Source of the DNA: Acetobacterium sp. KB-1
GTDB lineage: Bacteria; Bacillota; Clostridia; Eubacteriales; Eubacteriaceae
Assembly (NCBI RefSeq): GCF_003260995.1
Contig: NZ_CP030040.1
Location: forward strand, 3,296,416-3,360,415
Length of the DNA stretch: 64,000 nucleotides
Reading direction: 5' to 3'
The notes beneath the pieces were generated by a model that searched no databases, was not told where the DNA came from, and saw nothing but the letters and a program-made list of their open reading frames with translations. Position 1 is the first letter of the stretch. Each line of letters begins with the position of its first letter. The position numbers were made by a program, and so were the translations under genes. Shown here piece by piece: positions 51,418 through 64,000 of the stretch.

Positions 51418-52212
51418 ATGGAAATTATAAAAGTCAATCAACTTAATAAAAGTTTTGGAGACAATCATGTCTTAAAAGATATCTCGTTTGAAGTGAAGAA
51501 GGGCGATGTGATGGCCATCATCGGATCATCGGGATCGGGGAAATCGACCCTGCTCCGGTGCCTGATCGATTTAGAAAAGGCTGACAGCGGTGATATCATT
51601 ATGGAAGGTAAACCGTTGTTAAAGGATGGCGTTTACCCCAGCCCCCCAGAGATTCGGGCGATTATCATGAAAATGGGAATGGTTTTTCAGCATTTTAATC
51701 TGTTTCCTCATCTCACCGTTCGTCAAAATCTGGAGTTGGCGCCCAAGGTGGTCAAAAAAGAAGAAGCAGTAGCAATGAACCAGCGCTGTGAAGCTTATCT
51801 AAATAAGGTCGGCTTGCTGGAACGGATTGATGCCATGCCATCGACTTTGTCCGGGGGCGAAAAGCAACGGGTGGCCATTGCCCGGGCGCTAATGATGAAT
51901 CCCGATATTTTGCTCTTTGATGAGCCCACATCAGCGCTCGATCCGGAACTGACTGGTGAGGTGCTGAGTGTCATGCAAAGCCTAGCCAATGAGCACATGA
52001 CCATGGTGGTGGTAACCCACGAGATGAGTTTTGCCCGGGAAGTTGCCAACAAGGTTGTCTTTATGGACTCGGGAACGATCCTTGAAGAAGGCTCGCCGGA
52101 AGACATCTTCATCCACCCTAAAGAAAAAAGAACGCAAGAATTTTTAAGTAGCGTTTTGAGAGATCAGAAAAAGAAGGTTCCTAAAAAATACCGGCTAAAA
52201 AAGTATTGCTGA
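51418..52212 (+). CDS. Amino-acid ABC transporter ATP-binding protein
   Basis: A 264-residue ATPase of the GlnQ/HisP type. Walker [10 protein letters not shown] is near residue 37, Q-loop [16 protein letters not shown] near 87, signature [15 protein letters not shown] near 144, Walker [15 protein letters not shown] near 162 and the switch histidine in VTHEMSFA. An insertion of about 12 residues before the Q-loop ([13 protein letters not shown]) is longer than in GlnQ. It ends in a basic tail, [14 protein letters not shown]. Last gene of the importer, before a strong terminator. Confidence 0.92.
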   Translation: MEIIKVNQLNKSFGDNHVLKDISFEVKKGDVMAIIGSSGSGKSTLLRCLIDLEKADSGDIIMEGKPLLKDGVYPSPPEIRAIIMKMGMVFQHFNLFPHLTVRQNLELAPKVVKKEEAVAMNQRCEAYLNKVGLLERIDAMPSTLSGGEKQRVAIARALMMNPDILLFDEPTSALDPELTGEVLSVMQSLANEHMTMVVVTHEMSFAREVANKVVFMDSGTILEEGSPEDIFIHPKEKRTQEFLSSVLRDQKKKVPKKYRLKKYC

Positions 52213-52253
52213 GTAAAAACCGCAGGGCGAAAGAATAATTTATCAAAGATAAA

Positions 52254-52287
52254 GAAAGCCTTCCCAGATGATCTGGGAAGGCTTTTA
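52254..52287 (+). terminator. Terminator of the amino-acid importer operon
   Basis: AAAGCCTTCCCAGA and TCTGGGAAGGCTTT form a 14-bp stem with a TGA loop, then TTAAG. It isolates the rpoB promoter 16 bp downstream. Confidence 0.88.
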
Positions 52288-52302
52288 AGATACAAAATAG
52301 GC

Positions 52303-52331
52303 TTGACAAGTTGGAAATTTTATGATAGTAT
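52303..52331 (+). promoter_or_regulatory. Promoter of rpoBC with a long leader
   Basis: TTGACA (52303-52308) and TAGTAT (52326-52331) with a 17-base spacer. The leader is about 260 bases and no gene is found in it; I see no clear hairpin with a T run there. Confidence 0.65.
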
Positions 52332-52597
52332 TTAAAATTGCATTGGTATCTTTAAAAACAAGATTATAATGCATCCTTGACGTCAATTTTTGGGCGATCA
52401 ACGAATCATTTGCGACTCGGTCATGTTAAACTGATCAAAGGGGAAACCGATTAGAGTCGGTAAATATGAAATTGATTACGGTCTAATAATAACACAAGGT
52501 GAGATGAAACACAACAGGCAAATTTGGGGTACTCCTAGGCGATACAAGTCGATATGGATAGTCCGTTGCTGAGTATTTTTGCGAGGGGTGATATTGG

Positions 52598-55500
52598 ATG
52601 GTAATGTTGCATCCTGAAAAAGATGGTTTAAGAACACGCCAAAGCTTTTCTAAAATCAAAGAAGTTATTGAAATGCCGAACCTGATTGAGGTTCAGAAAG
52701 ATTCATACAACTGGTTTATTGAAAAAGGACTCCAAGAGGTTTTTGACGATATTGATAAAATCGAAGACTACACTGGAAATCTGGTTTTAGAATTTGTGGA
52801 TTATTCCATAGAGGGAAAACCGAAGTATTCAGTGGAGGAGTGTAAAGAGAGGGATCAAACCTACTTTATACCGTTAAAAGTAACAGTTCGTTTAATAAAT
52901 AAGGAAAAAAATGAAGTTAAAGAGCAAAAGGTCTATATGGCCGATTTGCATAAAATGACCGACACCGGAACCTTCATTGTCAATGGAGCGGAACGGGTTA
53001 TTGTCAGCCAGCTGGTCAGGTCACCAGGGGCATATTTTTCCTTGAGTCGTGATAAACTGGGTAAGAAATTATTTTCAGCCCAGGTTATTCCTAACCGTGG
53101 TGCCTGGTTGGAATACGAAACGGATTCCAATGACATCATGTACGTTAAAATTGACCGGACCCGTAAATTACCGATCACAGCGCTGATTCGCGCACTGGGT
53201 CTGGGAACCAATCAGGAAATTCTTGATTTTTACGGTGATGATTACCGACTCATCGAAACCATTAAAAAAGATGAAAATAATAATATGAAATCGACCCGGG
53301 ATGGTCTAATCGAGATTTATAAACGATTGCGTCCGGGCGAACCACCAACTGTGGAAAGTGCTCAATCCCTGCTTAATTCGATGTTTTTTGACGATCGTCG
53401 CTATGACCTGGCCAAGGTCGGCCGTCATAAATACAATAAAAAACTATCACTGTCAACCCGGATTGCCGGCCAGCGAGCGGCGAATACTGTGGTAAACCCG
53501 GAAACCGGTGAAGTCTATGTTGAAGAAGGCGAAATCATCACAAACGATGTCGCCATTGATATTCAGAACACCGGGATCAACGTCGTTGACGTAAAAGTGG
53601 AAGACAAAATTGTCCGTGTCATCGGAAACGGTTTTGTCGACATTAGTGCCCAGGATCTGGCTTTTGACATCAGTGATTTGGATATCACCGAAAATGTCTG
53701 CTACGAAGTGCTAAAAGAGATCTTAGAATCGGATGCAACCGACGAGGAAAAGAAAAAATCGATTAAAAAGCGAATGGATGAGCTGGTACCGAAGCATGTA
53801 CTGATTTCAGATCTTCACGCCTCCATCTCTTATATTATTGGTCTGGACTATGATATCGGCGCCATTGATGATATTGACCATTTAGGCAATCGTCGTCTGC
53901 GTTCGGTTGGCGAACTGTTGCAAAATCAGTTCCGCATCGGGTTATCGCGAATGGAACGGGTTGTTCGAGAACGAATGTCGGTTCAGGACGACGAAATATT
54001 AACCCCTCAGGGCTTAATTAACACCCGCCCGGTCAATGCTGCCTTAAAAGAATTCTTTGGTAGCTCGCAATTGTCACAATTTATGGATCAGACCAATCCG
54101 TTGGCTGAATTAACCCATAAACGACGTTTATCAGCATTGGGACCCGGCGGATTAAGCCGTGAGCGAGCCGGGTTTGAGGTTCGCGATGTTCATCATAGCC
54201 ATTACGGCCGGATGTGTCCAATTGAGACCCCGGAAGGTCCGAACATCGGACTAATCGGTTCGCTTAGTACCTATGCCCGGGTTAATGAGTATGGCTTTAT
54301 TGAAGCACCCTACCGGAAAGTACATAATGGCGTTGTTTCGGAAGAAATTCATTATCTGGCGGCGGATGAAGAAGGTCGCTATACCATTGCCCAGGCCAAT
54401 GAGCCGCTGGATGACAATAATCGTTTTGCTCGTAAACAAGTTACCGGTCGAGCCGGCAGCAAACGTGATTTTGTATTAATTCCACCGGATCGGGTTGACT
54501 ACATGGATATTTCACCAAAGCAAATCGTTTCGGTGGCGACATCGCTGATTCCCTTCCTTGAAAATGATGATGCTAACCGGGCCCTGATGGGCGCCAACAT
54601 GCAACGTCAGGCGGTACCACTGCTGATTCCCAAAGCGCCGGTAATCGGTACGGGAATGGAGCATAAGGCGGCCAAGGATTCCGGAGTCTGTGTCATTGCC
54701 AGAAATGCTGGAACGGTAGAACGGGTGGAAGCTGCGGCAGTCCATATTCGTACCGATAACGGCGAGTTGGATAAATATACCCTGCTAAAATTCAAACGCT
54801 CCAATCAGGGCACCTGTATGAATCATAAACCTTTGGTCAACAAAGGGCAATACGTACAGGCGGGAGAAATCATTGCCGATGGTCCGTCCACTGAAATGGG
54901 CGAACTGGCTCTGGGTCGTAACATTCTGATGGGTTTTATGACCTGGGAAGGTTACAACTACGAGGATGCGATCCTGATTAATGAAAAATTACTTAAAGAA
55001 GATGTTTTCACATCGATTCATATTGAAGAATTTGAAGCCGAAGCCCGAGAAACCAATCTGGGACCGGAAGAAATCACTCGGGATATTCCCAATGTCAGTG
55101 AAGATGCGTTGAAGAACCTGGACGAACGCGGGATTATCTTTGTCGGTGCTGAGGTTAAATCCGATGATATCCTGGTTGGAAAAGTCACACCTAAGGGTGA
55201 AACGGATCTATCGGCAGAAGAAAAACTGCTGCGTGCCATTTTTGGTGAAAAAGCCCGGGAAATCCGGGATACATCCCTAAAAGTTCCCCATGGAGAATCC
55301 GGAATTGTCCTGGATGTTAAGGTCTTCTCGCGGGAAAATAAAGATGAAGATTTAAAACCGGGGGTTAATACTCTGGTGCGGGTTCTGATTGCAGTTAAAC
55401 GTAAGATCTCCGTCGGCGATAAAATGGCTGGTCGTCATGGAAATAAAGGGGTAATTTCCCGAATCCTTCCCGAAGAAGATATGCCCTTTATGCCGGATGG

Positions 55501-56266
55501 AACGGCCCTTCAGATTGTACTTAATCCTTTGGGGGTTCCTTCGCGAATGAACATTGGTCAGGTTTTAGAAGTCCATCTGGGACTGGCGATGCGAACCATT
55601 GGCTGGCATATTGCGACCCCGGTTTTTGATCCCGCCAATGAAGATGACATCATGGAATTACTGGGTCAGGCGGGTTTGCCGGAAGATGGTAAGATTCAAC
55701 TTTATGACGGACGCAGCGGCGAGCCCTTTGATAATAAGGTCACCGTTGGTTATATGTATATTCTTAAACTTCACCATTTGGTTGATGATAAAATGCATGC
55801 TCGTTCAACCGGGCCATACTCCTTAGTGACGCAGCAGCCGTTGGGTGGTAAAGCTCAATTTGGTGGCCAGCGTTTCGGAGAAATGGAAGTTTGGGCCTTA
55901 GAAGCCTACGGTGCCGCCCATACCCTGCAGGAAATTTTGACGATCAAGTCAGATGACGTGGTCGGCCGGGTTAAAGCCTACGAATCGATTGTTAAAGGCG
56001 AGAATATTCCCAAGCCGGGGATACCGGAATCGTTTAAGGTTCTGATGAAAGAATTCCAGAGTTTAGGTCTGGATGTGAACATCTTAAATGATCAGGAAAT
56101 GATTAAGGTTCTTGATGATGAGATGGATGAGCGGGATCCCCTGGAAGAATTGGCCATTGAAATTGGCAGCACCGAAATTTCCGAAGCTGGAGATGACGTG
56201 AAATTGGAAGATAGCTTCCAGATTAAGAGCATTGATGATGACGAAGACGACGACTTATTTCAGTAA
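52598..56266 (+). CDS. rpoB: DNA-directed RNA polymerase beta subunit
   Basis: A 1,222-residue beta subunit, length as in other clostridia. The rifampicin-binding region is readable: [20 protein letters not shown] followed by [20 protein letters not shown], with no common resistance change. The C-terminal [21 protein letters not shown] is also standard. Its last 20 residues are very acidic ([10 protein letters not shown]). ATG 52598 has GAGGGGTG 8 bases upstream; ATG 52604 is an alternative. The upstream neighbour is an amino-acid importer, not rplJL, so the gene has its own promoter. Confidence 0.97.
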   Translation: MVMLHPEKDGLRTRQSFSKIKEVIEMPNLIEVQKDSYNWFIEKGLQEVFDDIDKIEDYTGNLVLEFVDYSIEGKPKYSVEECKERDQTYFIPLKVTVRLINKEKNEVKEQKVYMADLHKMTDTGTFIVNGAERVIVSQLVRSPGAYFSLSRDKLGKKLFSAQVIPNRGAWLEYETDSNDIMYVKIDRTRKLPITALIRALGLGTNQEILDFYGDDYRLIETIKKDENNNMKSTRDGLIEIYKRLRPGEPPTVESAQSLLNSMFFDDRRYDLAKVGRHKYNKKLSLSTRIAGQRAANTVVNPETGEVYVEEGEIITNDVAIDIQNTGINVVDVKVEDKIVRVIGNGFVDISAQDLAFDISDLDITENVCYEVLKEILESDATDEEKKKSIKKRMDELVPKHVLISDLHASISYIIGLDYDIGAIDDIDHLGNRRLRSVGELLQNQFRIGLSRMERVVRERMSVQDDEILTPQGLINTRPVNAALKEFFGSSQLSQFMDQTNPLAELTHKRRLSALGPGGLSRERAGFEVRDVHHSHYGRMCPIETPEGPNIGLIGSLSTYARVNEYGFIEAPYRKVHNGVVSEEIHYLAADEEGRYTIAQANEPLDDNNRFARKQVTGRAGSKRDFVLIPPDRVDYMDISPKQIVSVATSLIPFLENDDANRALMGANMQRQAVPLLIPKAPVIGTGMEHKAAKDSGVCVIARNAGTVERVEAAAVHIRTDNGELDKYTLLKFKRSNQGTCMNHKPLVNKGQYVQAGEIIADGPSTEMGELALGRNILMGFMTWEGYNYEDAILINEKLLKEDVFTSIHIEEFEAEARETNLGPEEITRDIPNVSEDALKNLDERGIIFVGAEVKSDDILVGKVTPKGETDLSAEEKLLRAIFGEKAREIRDTSLKVPHGESGIVLDVKVFSRENKDEDLKPGVNTLVRVLIAVKRKISVGDKMAGRHGNKGVISRILPEEDMPFMPDGTALQIVLNPLGVPSRMNIGQVLEVHLGLAMRTIGWHIATPVFDPANEDDIMELLGQAGLPEDGKIQLYDGRSGEPFDNKVTVGYMYILKLHHLVDDKMHARSTGPYSLVTQQPLGGKAQFGGQRFGEMEVWALEAYGAAHTLQEILTIKSDDVVGRVKAYESIVKGENIPKPGIPESFKVLMKEFQSLGLDVNILNDQEMIKVLDDEMDERDPLEELAIEIGSTEISEAGDDVKLEDSFQIKSIDDDEDDDLFQ

Positions 56267-56299
56267 CAATAAATTTATAAAAGAAGGGAGCGAAGCCAT

Positions 56300-59200
56300 T
56301 TGTTAAACGAGGAATTCACCTTCAAATCCTTACAAATCGGATTGGCCTCACCTGAAAAAATCAGAGAGTGGTCACGTGGAGAAGTTAAAAAACCGGAAAC
56401 GATTAATTATAGAACCCTGAAACCAGAAAAAGAGGGTCTGTTTTGTGAAAAGATTTTCGGACCTCAGAAAGACTGGGAATGTAATTGTGGTAAATACAAG
56501 CGTATTCGCCATAAGGGCATTGTCTGTGAAAACTGTGGGGTTGAAGTAACCAAGGCTAAGGTTAGACGTGAGCGGATGGGGCATATTGAATTGGCCTCTC
56601 CGGTTTCGCATATCTGGTATTTTAAAGGAATCCCCAGTCGAATGGGGCTGATCCTTGAAATGTCGCCGAGAAATCTGGAAAAAATAATTTACTTTGCCGC
56701 TTATGTGGTCACTGATCCGGGCGAGAGCAATTTTGATTTCAAACAAATCCTGACTGAGGCCGAATATAAAGAAGCAAAAGGTCAATTTGGCAATAAATTT
56801 ACCGCCAGCATTGGTGCTGAAGCGATTCAGGAACTGTTAAAATTGGTTGACCTGGATCAGGAATCAGCAGTGCTCAAAGAAGAACTCAAAGGCAGTTCGG
56901 GTCAGAAAAAAATCCGGATAGCCCGACGACTAGAAGCGGTAGAAGCATTCAGAAATTCCACCAATCGTCCAGAATGGATGATTTTAGAAACGATTCCGGT
57001 TATTCCGCCAGAATTGCGGCCAATGGTACAGCTCGATGGGGGACGTTTTGCCACCTCAGATTTAAATGATTTATATCGACGGGTGATTAATCGAAATAAC
57101 CGTTTGCTTAAATTGCTGGAACTGGATGCACCCGATATCATCGTTCAAAATGAAAAACGGATGCTTCAGGAAGCGGTTGATGCCTTGATTGACAATGGTC
57201 GACGCGGCCGCGCCGTTACCGGGCCGGGTAACCGCCCCTTTAAATCCCTGAGTGATATGTTAAAAGGTAAACAGGGACGCTTCCGTCAGAACCTTTTAGG
57301 AAAACGGGTTGACTACTCTGGCCGTTCGGTTATCGTTGTCGGACCAGAACTGAAAATGTATCAATGTGGACTCCCGAAAGAGATGGCGATTGAACTCTTT
57401 AAGCCCTTTGTGATGCGTGAATTGGTGGGACGAAATCTGTCCCAAAATATTAAAAGTGCCAAAAAGATGGTCGAAAAACTGGATCCCATGGTTTGGGATG
57501 TGCTGGAAGATGTTATTCAGGAACATCCGGTGCTGTTAAACCGTGCTCCGACCCTTCATCGACTGGGTATTCAGGCTTTTGAGCCGATTCTGGTTGAAGG
57601 TAAGGCGATTAAGCTCCATCCTCTGGTTTGTACGGCTTACAATGCCGACTTTGATGGCGATCAGATGGCTGTCCATGTGCCTTTGTCGGTTGAAGCTCAG
57701 GCGGAAGCGCGTTTCCTGATGCTGGCTTCCAATAATATCCTTAAACCACAGGATGGTACAGCGGTTGTTGCGCCCACCCAGGATATGATTTTAGGGACCT
57801 ACTATATGACCATTTATAAAACAGATGGTAAAGGAACGGGTAGTGTCTTTAGAGATCTGGATGAAATGGAAATGGCTTACTTTAACAAGGATGTTGATCT
57901 TCATTCCCTGGTTAAGGTTCGGATAGTTAAAGAAATTGACGGTGAAATGATGACCCGTCTGGTTGATGGCACCGTTGGACGATTTATTTTCAATACCATT
58001 ATTCCCCAAAATTTAGGTTTTGTTAAACGGGAAACCATTGAAGAAAAATTTGCCTTAGAAGTTGACCGGCAGGTTAATAAGAAAGTGTTATCGGAAATTG
58101 TTGAACGCTGCTATAAAACCTATGGGCCCACTAAAACATCTGAAGTACTCGACGAAATCAAGCGCTTAGGTTTTAAATTTTCGACCAGAGGCGCCATTAC
58201 CGTTGGAGTCAGCGATATGGAAGTTCCAAAGAACAAAGAGGAAATCCTATCCCGGGCCGACGACAAGATTACCGAAAACATGACGCTTTATCGGCAAGGT
58301 TTTATCAGTGATGAAGAACGTTACAATAACGTTGTTGAGATCTGGAACAAAGCGACTGACGAGGTTACCGATGCTCTGCTTAATCACCTTGAAGCGCTCA
58401 ATCCGATTAACATGATGGCGGATTCCGGGGCCCGAGGTAGTAAGAACCAGATTCGGCAGTTAGCTGGGATGCGTGGTCTGATGGCCAACCCAAGTGGTCG
58501 CATCATCGAATTGCCGATCCGATCAAACTTCCGTGAAGGACTAAATGTACTGGAGTTCTTCTCCTCCACTCATGGGGCCCGAAAAGGGTTGGCGGATACC
58601 GCTCTGCGTACCGCCGACTCGGGTTACTTGACACGGCGTCTGGTTGATGTCAGCCAGGATGTGATTGTCCGAGAAGATGATTGCGGCACCACGCGGGGTT
58701 ATGAAGTATCTACCATAAATGATCACGGCGAAATTATTGAGACCCTGCAGGAACGACTGGTTGGTCGCTATGCCTTTGAAGATGTGATCGATCCGAAGAC
58801 TGGTGAAGTATTAGCTCCCGGTGGTGAGATCATTTCAACGGAAATGGCTCAGGCGATTGATAAAGCCGGAATTGAAAAAGTACTCATTCGGGCGGCCTTT
58901 AATTGTCAATCAAAATATGGTGTCTGTAAGACCTGTTATGGAGTGGATTTAACCACCTGGCGACCGGTTGAAATCGGTGAAGCGGTTGGTATTATTGCGG
59001 CCCAGTCCATCGGTGAACCGGGTACCCAGCTGACCATGCGTACCTTCCATACTGGTGGGGTGGCCTCGGCTGACGATATCACTCAGGGTCTTCCCCGTAT
59101 TGAAGAGCTTTTTGAAGCCCGAAAACCAAAAGGCCAGGCGATTATTTCAGAAATCGACGGTCGTGTGGAAATACAGGATACCCAGAAAAAAACTGAAGCA

Positions 59201-59974
59201 GTAGTTACCGGCGCTGATGGTGATATGAAGGTCTATCTCATTCCTTATGGCTCACGACTTCGGGTTCATACCGGCGATCAGGTTATTGCCGGGGATGAAA
59301 TAACCGAAGGTTCCATTAACCCCAGTGATATTTTAAGGATTCAGGGCATTGACCATGTTCAACAATACTTGCTTCAGGAAGTACAGAAAGTTTACCGAAT
59401 GCAAGGGGTGCACATTGGCGATAAGCATTTGGAGGTCATTATCCGTCAAATGCTTAGAAAAGTTAAAATCGAAAACCCTGGTGATACGGCATTATTGGCC
59501 GGCAGCCTGGTTGATATTTTTAATTTTGAAGATGAAAACACGGCTGCCCGGGAAGCTGGAGCAGAAGAAGCTACCGCCAGTCGGGAACTGCTGGGAATCA
59601 CCAAAGCTTCTTTGGCGACTGACTCGTTCTTATCCGCAGCATCCTTCCAGGAAACCACCCGCGTTCTTACCGACGCCGCCATTAAAGGCAAGGTTGATCC
59701 ACTGATTGGACTCAAAGAAAATGTTATTATCGGACAATTGGTGCCTGCTGGTACCGGCGTGAAGATGTATGGTGACATTGATTTGGTCTATGAACGGGAA
59801 GAAGAAGATGTATATGAAGATATGATCGAAGAAGAGACCGTCACTGAATCACTGGATATTGTCTTTGATGATGATATTTTAAACGCCTATGTTGAAGAAG
59901 AACAGGAAGAAACAGAAGATGCGATCATTACTGATTTGGACATCTTTGACCTGGATTTCTTAACGAAAGAATAA
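56300..59974 (+). CDS. rpoC: DNA-directed RNA polymerase beta' subunit
   Basis: A 1,224-residue beta' subunit. The N-terminal zinc site is in CNCGKYKR and CENCGVEV near 58-80, the catalytic magnesium motif [12 protein letters not shown] near 450, and the second zinc group is in [10 protein letters not shown] and CKTCYGVDL near 795-880. The trigger-loop region [16 protein letters not shown] follows. It starts with TTG at 56300, preceded by GGGAG; no ATG is better placed. Its end is acidic, like that of RpoB. It follows rpoB by 33 bp. Confidence 0.97.
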   Translation: MLNEEFTFKSLQIGLASPEKIREWSRGEVKKPETINYRTLKPEKEGLFCEKIFGPQKDWECNCGKYKRIRHKGIVCENCGVEVTKAKVRRERMGHIELASPVSHIWYFKGIPSRMGLILEMSPRNLEKIIYFAAYVVTDPGESNFDFKQILTEAEYKEAKGQFGNKFTASIGAEAIQELLKLVDLDQESAVLKEELKGSSGQKKIRIARRLEAVEAFRNSTNRPEWMILETIPVIPPELRPMVQLDGGRFATSDLNDLYRRVINRNNRLLKLLELDAPDIIVQNEKRMLQEAVDALIDNGRRGRAVTGPGNRPFKSLSDMLKGKQGRFRQNLLGKRVDYSGRSVIVVGPELKMYQCGLPKEMAIELFKPFVMRELVGRNLSQNIKSAKKMVEKLDPMVWDVLEDVIQEHPVLLNRAPTLHRLGIQAFEPILVEGKAIKLHPLVCTAYNADFDGDQMAVHVPLSVEAQAEARFLMLASNNILKPQDGTAVVAPTQDMILGTYYMTIYKTDGKGTGSVFRDLDEMEMAYFNKDVDLHSLVKVRIVKEIDGEMMTRLVDGTVGRFIFNTIIPQNLGFVKRETIEEKFALEVDRQVNKKVLSEIVERCYKTYGPTKTSEVLDEIKRLGFKFSTRGAITVGVSDMEVPKNKEEILSRADDKITENMTLYRQGFISDEERYNNVVEIWNKATDEVTDALLNHLEALNPINMMADSGARGSKNQIRQLAGMRGLMANPSGRIIELPIRSNFREGLNVLEFFSSTHGARKGLADTALRTADSGYLTRRLVDVSQDVIVREDDCGTTRGYEVSTINDHGEIIETLQERLVGRYAFEDVIDPKTGEVLAPGGEIISTEMAQAIDKAGIEKVLIRAAFNCQSKYGVCKTCYGVDLTTWRPVEIGEAVGIIAAQSIGEPGTQLTMRTFHTGGVASADDITQGLPRIEELFEARKPKGQAIISEIDGRVEIQDTQKKTEAVVTGADGDMKVYLIPYGSRLRVHTGDQVIAGDEITEGSINPSDILRIQGIDHVQQYLLQEVQKVYRMQGVHIGDKHLEVIIRQMLRKVKIENPGDTALLAGSLVDIFNFEDENTAAREAGAEEATASRELLGITKASLATDSFLSAASFQETTRVLTDAAIKGKVDPLIGLKENVIIGQLVPAGTGVKMYGDIDLVYEREEEDVYEDMIEEETVTESLDIVFDDDILNAYVEEEQEETEDAIITDLDIFDLDFLTKE

Positions 59975-59977
59975 TTC

Positions 59978-60006
59978 TTGACATTTAAGACACAAACATG
60001 TATAGT
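59978..60006 (+). promoter_or_regulatory. Promoter of the L7Ae-rpsL-rpsG-fusA-tuf operon
   Basis: TTGACA (59978-59983) and TATAGT (60001-60006) are 17 bases apart, just after rpoC and 50 bp before the L7Ae-like gene. Confidence 0.75.
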
Positions 60007-60055
60007 TATTAGGTGTGTTTAGAGAAAAACCACAAACAGCAAGAAGGAGGATCCG

Positions 60056-60295
60056 ATGAATCAATTTGTTGATGTTTCAAAAGTGATTGGAATGAAGCAA
60101 ACTCTTAAGGCTGTGAAAGAAGGCAACGCAATCAAAGTTATTTTGGCAGAAGATACCGATGAAAAGATCAAAAAAAGCATTGTAGAATGCTGTGATCAGT
60201 ATCAGATCGCACTCGAACGGGTTGAAACCAAGGTTGGACTCGGAAAAGCCGGTGGGATTGATCGGGCAGCAGCCGTGATTGCCATTATCAAATAA
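60056..60295 (+). CDS. Ribosomal L7Ae/L30e family protein (YbxF type)
   Basis: A 79-residue RNA-binding protein. AIKVILAEDTDEKIKKSIVE and the final GLGKAGGIDRAAAVIAII match the L7Ae/YbxF family, which recognises kink-turn RNA. In Firmicutes it lies, as here, between rpoC and rpsL. ATG 60056 has AAGGAGGATCCG upstream. The exact ribosomal role is unclear. Confidence 0.9.
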   Translation: MNQFVDVSKVIGMKQTLKAVKEGNAIKVILAEDTDEKIKKSIVECCDQYQIALERVETKVGLGKAGGIDRAAAVIAIIK

Positions 60296-60398
60296 AACGA
60301 ATCGGGGTTGCCTTTAACGCAGCCCTGGTTCCATCAAAAGTCATTAATAGTCGTTTCGATTATTGATATATTTTTATTAAAAGGAGGTGCAGGACTAA

Positions 60399-60773
60399 AT
60401 GCCTACAATTAATCAGCTTGTAAAAAATGGAAGAAAACGCATGGAAGAAAAAACAAAAACCCCAGCGTTGAAAGCAAACCCTCAAAAAAGAGGCGTATGT
60501 ACAGCAGTTAGAACATCCACACCAAAGAAACCAAACTCAGCGCTTAGAAAAATCGCCAGAGTTCGTCTCGTTAACGGAATGGAAGTAACAGCCTATATTC
60601 CCGGTGTTGGCCACAACTTACAAGAACATAGTATTGTTCTTATTAAGGGTGGACGTGTCAAGGATTTACCAGGGGTACGTTATAAAATTATCCGTGGTGC
60701 GCTTGATACCGCTGGTGTTGATGCTCGTAGACAAGCTCGATCCAAATATGGGGCCAAAAAGCCTAAAAAGTAG
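60399..60773 (+). CDS. rpsL: 30S ribosomal protein S12
   Basis: A 124-residue S12. The decoding-site loops [17 protein letters not shown] near 40-57 and [20 protein letters not shown] near 83-100 are intact; the lysines at the positions of known streptomycin resistance look wild-type. AAAGGAGGTG precedes ATG 60399. About 140 bp separate it from rpsG. Confidence 0.97.
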   Translation: MPTINQLVKNGRKRMEEKTKTPALKANPQKRGVCTAVRTSTPKKPNSALRKIARVRLVNGMEVTAYIPGVGHNLQEHSIVLIKGGRVKDLPGVRYKIIRGALDTAGVDARRQARSKYGAKKPKK

Positions 60774-60889
60774 TAGTGCATAGTGCTGCATATTCAAGCG
60801 CTCGTATAAATCGATCGAGACCAAATATATGTTAGAGACGCTATACGCACAACAACGAAATGTTGGATGTCGAGTACCGATGAACATAA

Positions 60890-61384
<495 letters not shown>

Positions 61385-61416
61385 TCCATGTATAGAAATA
61401 AGAGAGGAAAGCATCT

Positions 61417-63489
61417 GTGTCAAGAGAATATAGTTTAGATAAAACAAGAAATATAGGTATTATGGCACATATTGATGCAGGAAAAACGACTACCACCGAA
61501 AGAATTCTGTTCTATTCCGGGAAAATCCATAAAATTGGAGAAACCCATGATGGGGTTTCCCAAATGGACTGGATGGAACAAGAACAAGAAAGAGGTATTA
61601 CCATTACCTCGGCAGCAACCACGTGTTTTTGGAATAACAACCGTATCAATATCATTGATACACCAGGCCACGTTGATTTTACCGTAGAAGTTGAGCGATC
61701 TTTGAGAGTTCTTGATGGAGCGGTTGCTGTATTTTGTGCAAAAGGTGGCGTTGAGCCTCAATCAGAAACAGTTTGGCGACAAGCCGATAAATATCATGTT
61801 CCCAGAATGGCTTATATCAATAAAATGGACATTACCGGAGCGGACTTTTATAATGTACTGAAGATGATGGAGGATCGTTTAAGCACGAATCCTGTTCCAA
61901 TTCAATTACCTATTGGCAAAGAAAGTGACTTTGTGGGGATCATCGATCTCCTGATTATGAAAGCCATAATTTATAAAGATGATTTGGGCGAAGAAATTGA
62001 AATCATCGATATTCCTGAAGACATGCGTGAGCTGGCTGACGAGTATCGTGAAAAAATAATTGAGTCGATCTCTGATTATGACGAAAGCATCATGGAAAAA
62101 TTCCTTGAAGGCGAAGAAGTTGGTCTTGATGAATTAAAAGCAGCGATTCGACTGGCGACTTTGAATGTTGATATTATTCCCGTTGTTTGTGGTTCATCTT
62201 ATAAAAACAAAGGTGTTCAATTAGTGTTGGATGCAATTGTTGACTACATGCCTTGCCCATTGGATGTTCCGGCGATCACTGGGATCAATCCAGATACCGA
62301 AGAAGAAGACAGCCGAAAAGCAAGCGATGATGAACCATTTTCAGCACTCGCTTTTAAAATCATGACCGATCCATTTGTTGGAAAGCTGGCATTCTTCCGT
62401 GTATATTCCGGAAGTATCGAATCTGGTTCTTATGTTTTCAACTCCTCTAAGGGAAAAAGAGAACGTCTTGGCCGAATTCTGCAAATGCATGCTAACCACC
62501 GTGAAGAGATTACCACTGTTTATACCGGTGATATCGCTGCCGCGGTTGGTTTAAAAGATACTTCAACAGGGGATACCTTGTGTTCAGACAAGGCGCCCAT
62601 TATTCTTGAGTCGATGGAATTCCCGGAACCGGTAATCCATGTCGCCATAGAACCAAAAACAAAGGCCGGCCAGGAAAAAATGAGTACCGCTTTAGCAAAA
62701 CTGGCTGAAGAAGATCCTACGTTCAGAACGCGTACCGATGAAGAAACGGGTCAAACCATTATCTCAGGAATGGGTGAGCTTCACCTTGACATTATCGTTG
62801 ACCGAATGCTTCGTGAATTTAAAGTGGAAGCCAATGTTGGGGCACCTCAGGTGGCCTACAAAGAATCCATTACCAAAGCAGTTGATGCTGAGGGTAAATT
62901 TGCCCGTCAATCGGGTGGTCGTGGTCAATATGGTCACTGTCTTATCCGGATGGAACCAGTTGAACCGGGAACCGGATATATCTTCGAAAACAAGACCGTT
63001 GGAGGATCGATTCCAAAAGAATTCATCAACCCAATTAATCAGGGGATTGAAGAAGCCATGCGTAATGGTGTTTTAGCTGGATATCCTGTACTCGATCTTA
63101 AGGTTATCGTATATGATGGTTCTTACCATGATGTGGATTCATCAGAAATGGCCTTTAAGGTTGCCGGGTCGATGGCGTTTAAAAACGGTATGAGAAAAGC
63201 CGATCCGGTTATCTTAGAACCAGTATTTAAACTTGAAGTCGTCATTCCAGAAGAATACATGGGCGATGTCATGGGCGATATCAGCTCGCGACGTGGTCGT
63301 GTTGAGGGTATGGAAATGCGTGGTGGTGCACAGATCATTAAAGGGATGGTGCCACTGTCAGAAATGTTTGGATATGCAACAACACTAAGAAGTAAAACTC
63401 AGGGCCGTGGTGTTTACACCATGCAGTTCTCACACTATGAAGCAGTTCCTAAATTTATTTCAGAAGAAATAATTGAAGGACGTAAATAA
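61417..63489 (+). CDS. fusA: Elongation factor G
   Basis: A 690-residue translational GTPase starting with GTG 61417 (AGAGAGGAAAGCATCT upstream). G1 [19 protein letters not shown] near 18, G2 region [12 protein letters not shown]3 DTPGHVDF near 81, G4 NKMD near 135. Domain IV has [15 protein letters not shown], and the end [22 protein letters not shown] block is intact. It moves tRNA and mRNA through the ribosome. 38 bp separate it from tuf. Confidence 0.97.
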   Translation: MSREYSLDKTRNIGIMAHIDAGKTTTTERILFYSGKIHKIGETHDGVSQMDWMEQEQERGITITSAATTCFWNNNRINIIDTPGHVDFTVEVERSLRVLDGAVAVFCAKGGVEPQSETVWRQADKYHVPRMAYINKMDITGADFYNVLKMMEDRLSTNPVPIQLPIGKESDFVGIIDLLIMKAIIYKDDLGEEIEIIDIPEDMRELADEYREKIIESISDYDESIMEKFLEGEEVGLDELKAAIRLATLNVDIIPVVCGSSYKNKGVQLVLDAIVDYMPCPLDVPAITGINPDTEEEDSRKASDDEPFSALAFKIMTDPFVGKLAFFRVYSGSIESGSYVFNSSKGKRERLGRILQMHANHREEITTVYTGDIAAAVGLKDTSTGDTLCSDKAPIILESMEFPEPVIHVAIEPKTKAGQEKMSTALAKLAEEDPTFRTRTDEETGQTIISGMGELHLDIIVDRMLREFKVEANVGAPQVAYKESITKAVDAEGKFARQSGGRGQYGHCLIRMEPVEPGTGYIFENKTVGGSIPKEFINPINQGIEEAMRNGVLAGYPVLDLKVIVYDGSYHDVDSSEMAFKVAGSMAFKNGMRKADPVILEPVFKLEVVIPEEYMGDVMGDISSRRGRVEGMEMRGGAQIIKGMVPLSEMFGYATTLRSKTQGRGVYTMQFSHYEAVPKFISEEIIEGRK

Positions 63490-63527
63490 TAGCAAAGCTA
63501 TAAAATAAATTTTAAGGAGAAGAACAA

Positions 63528-64000
63528 ATGGCAAAGTCAAAATTTGAAAGAAATAAGCCCCATGTAAATGTTGGAACAATTGGTCACGTCGATCATGGTA
63601 AAACAACATTAACAGCGGCAATCACATCTGTACTTAATAAGCGATTTGGAACAGGGGAAGCCGTTGCATTTGAAAACATCGATAAAGCCCCAGAAGAAAG
63701 AGAACGTGGGATCACGATTTCAACCGCTCACGTAGAATATGAAACAGCAGTACGTCACTATGCTCACGTTGACTGCCCGGGCCATGCCGATTATGTTAAG
63801 AACATGATTACCGGTGCTGCTCAAATGGACGGCGCGATCCTGGTTGTTAGCGCTGCCGATGGTCCAATGCCACAGACCCGTGAACATATCCTGTTAAGCC
63901 GTCAGGTAGGCGTACCATACATCGTTGTTTTCTTAAACAAAGTCGATATGGTCGATGACGAAGAATTACTGGAATTAGTTGAAATGGAAGTGCGTGAACT
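63528..64000 (+). CDS. tuf: Elongation factor Tu (partial, runs off the window)
   Basis: The first 157 or so residues of EF-Tu. ATG 63528 has AAGGAGAAGAACAA upstream. [14 protein letters not shown] is the P-loop near 19, [14 protein letters not shown] the switch I segment, [18 protein letters not shown] the G3 site near 80 and NKVDMVDD the G4 site near 135. It brings aminoacyl-tRNA to the ribosome. Confidence 0.97.
   Translation, partial: MAKSKFERNKPHVNVGTIGHVDHGKTTLTAAITSVLNKRFGTGEAVAFENIDKAPEERERGITISTAHVEYETAVRHYAHVDCPGHADYVKNMITGAAQMDGAILVVSAADGPMPQTREHILLSRQVGVPYIVVFLNKVDMVDDEELLELVEMEVRE

Overview
The window looks like the chromosome of an acetogenic clostridium of the Acetobacterium type. 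The strongest marker is an intact lactate locus in the order known from Acetobacterium woodii: a GntR/FadR-type regulator, EtfB, EtfA with an N-terminal iron-sulfur domain, an FAD lactate dehydrogenase, a lactate permease and a LarA-type racemase (lctA to lctF). Moderate GC content, strong AGGAGG-type ribosome sites and Firmicute ribosomal and RNA polymerase genes agree. The genus call is inference; no 16S gene is present.

Layout. 1-7.8 kb: an ECF-type/ABC cluster (double ATPase, EcfT, MptD-like S component) on the minus strand, divergent from an AraC regulator and two fused ABC half-transporters; this resembles clusters linked to metallophore or iron uptake. ecfT carries an apparent one-base frameshift in a homopolymer. 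8.1-15.8 kb: the lct locus with a textbook promoter, a 17-bp operator and a structured leader. 15.8-28.3 kb: accessory genes (exonuclease, PadR with a membrane partner, flavin-type protein, an IS3-family element, an ABC-2 exporter, a MalT-like LuxR regulator, a TetR gene with twin operators and an Fe-S aldo/keto reductase). 28.3-35.0 kb: a minus-strand operon of an APH-type kinase, a double-domain class II aldolase, GlpA-like and GlpB-like flavoproteins and a DUF1667 protein, divergent from a SorC regulator broken by an in-frame stop. 35.0-40.8 kb: a PhzF protein, a small unknown gene and an IS66 element into whose tnpB a second IS3-family element has jumped. 41-43.7 kb: a DUF523/DUF1722 protein and a secreted GH5 glycosidase with ChW repeats.

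43.7-49.6 kb: a kinase locus in which TpiA-like and RpiB-like isomerases lie divergent from a sigma-54 activator with an N-terminal HPr domain, followed by dhaM, dhaK and dhaL. dhaM and dhaK each have a well-formed sigma-54 promoter. The gene set fits PEP-dependent phosphorylation of dihydroxyacetone or of a tetrulose. 49.8-52.2 kb: a polar amino-acid ABC importer. 52.3-64 kb: rpoB, rpoC, an L7Ae-like protein, rpsL, rpsG, fusA and the start of tuf.

The most notable items are the HPr-PAS-PAS-AAA+-Fis activator with its paired sigma-54 promoters, the isomerase/kinase set pointing to tetrose metabolism, the uncharacterised kinase/aldolase/flavoprotein operon, the structured lct leader, and the nested transposons with clean target duplications.
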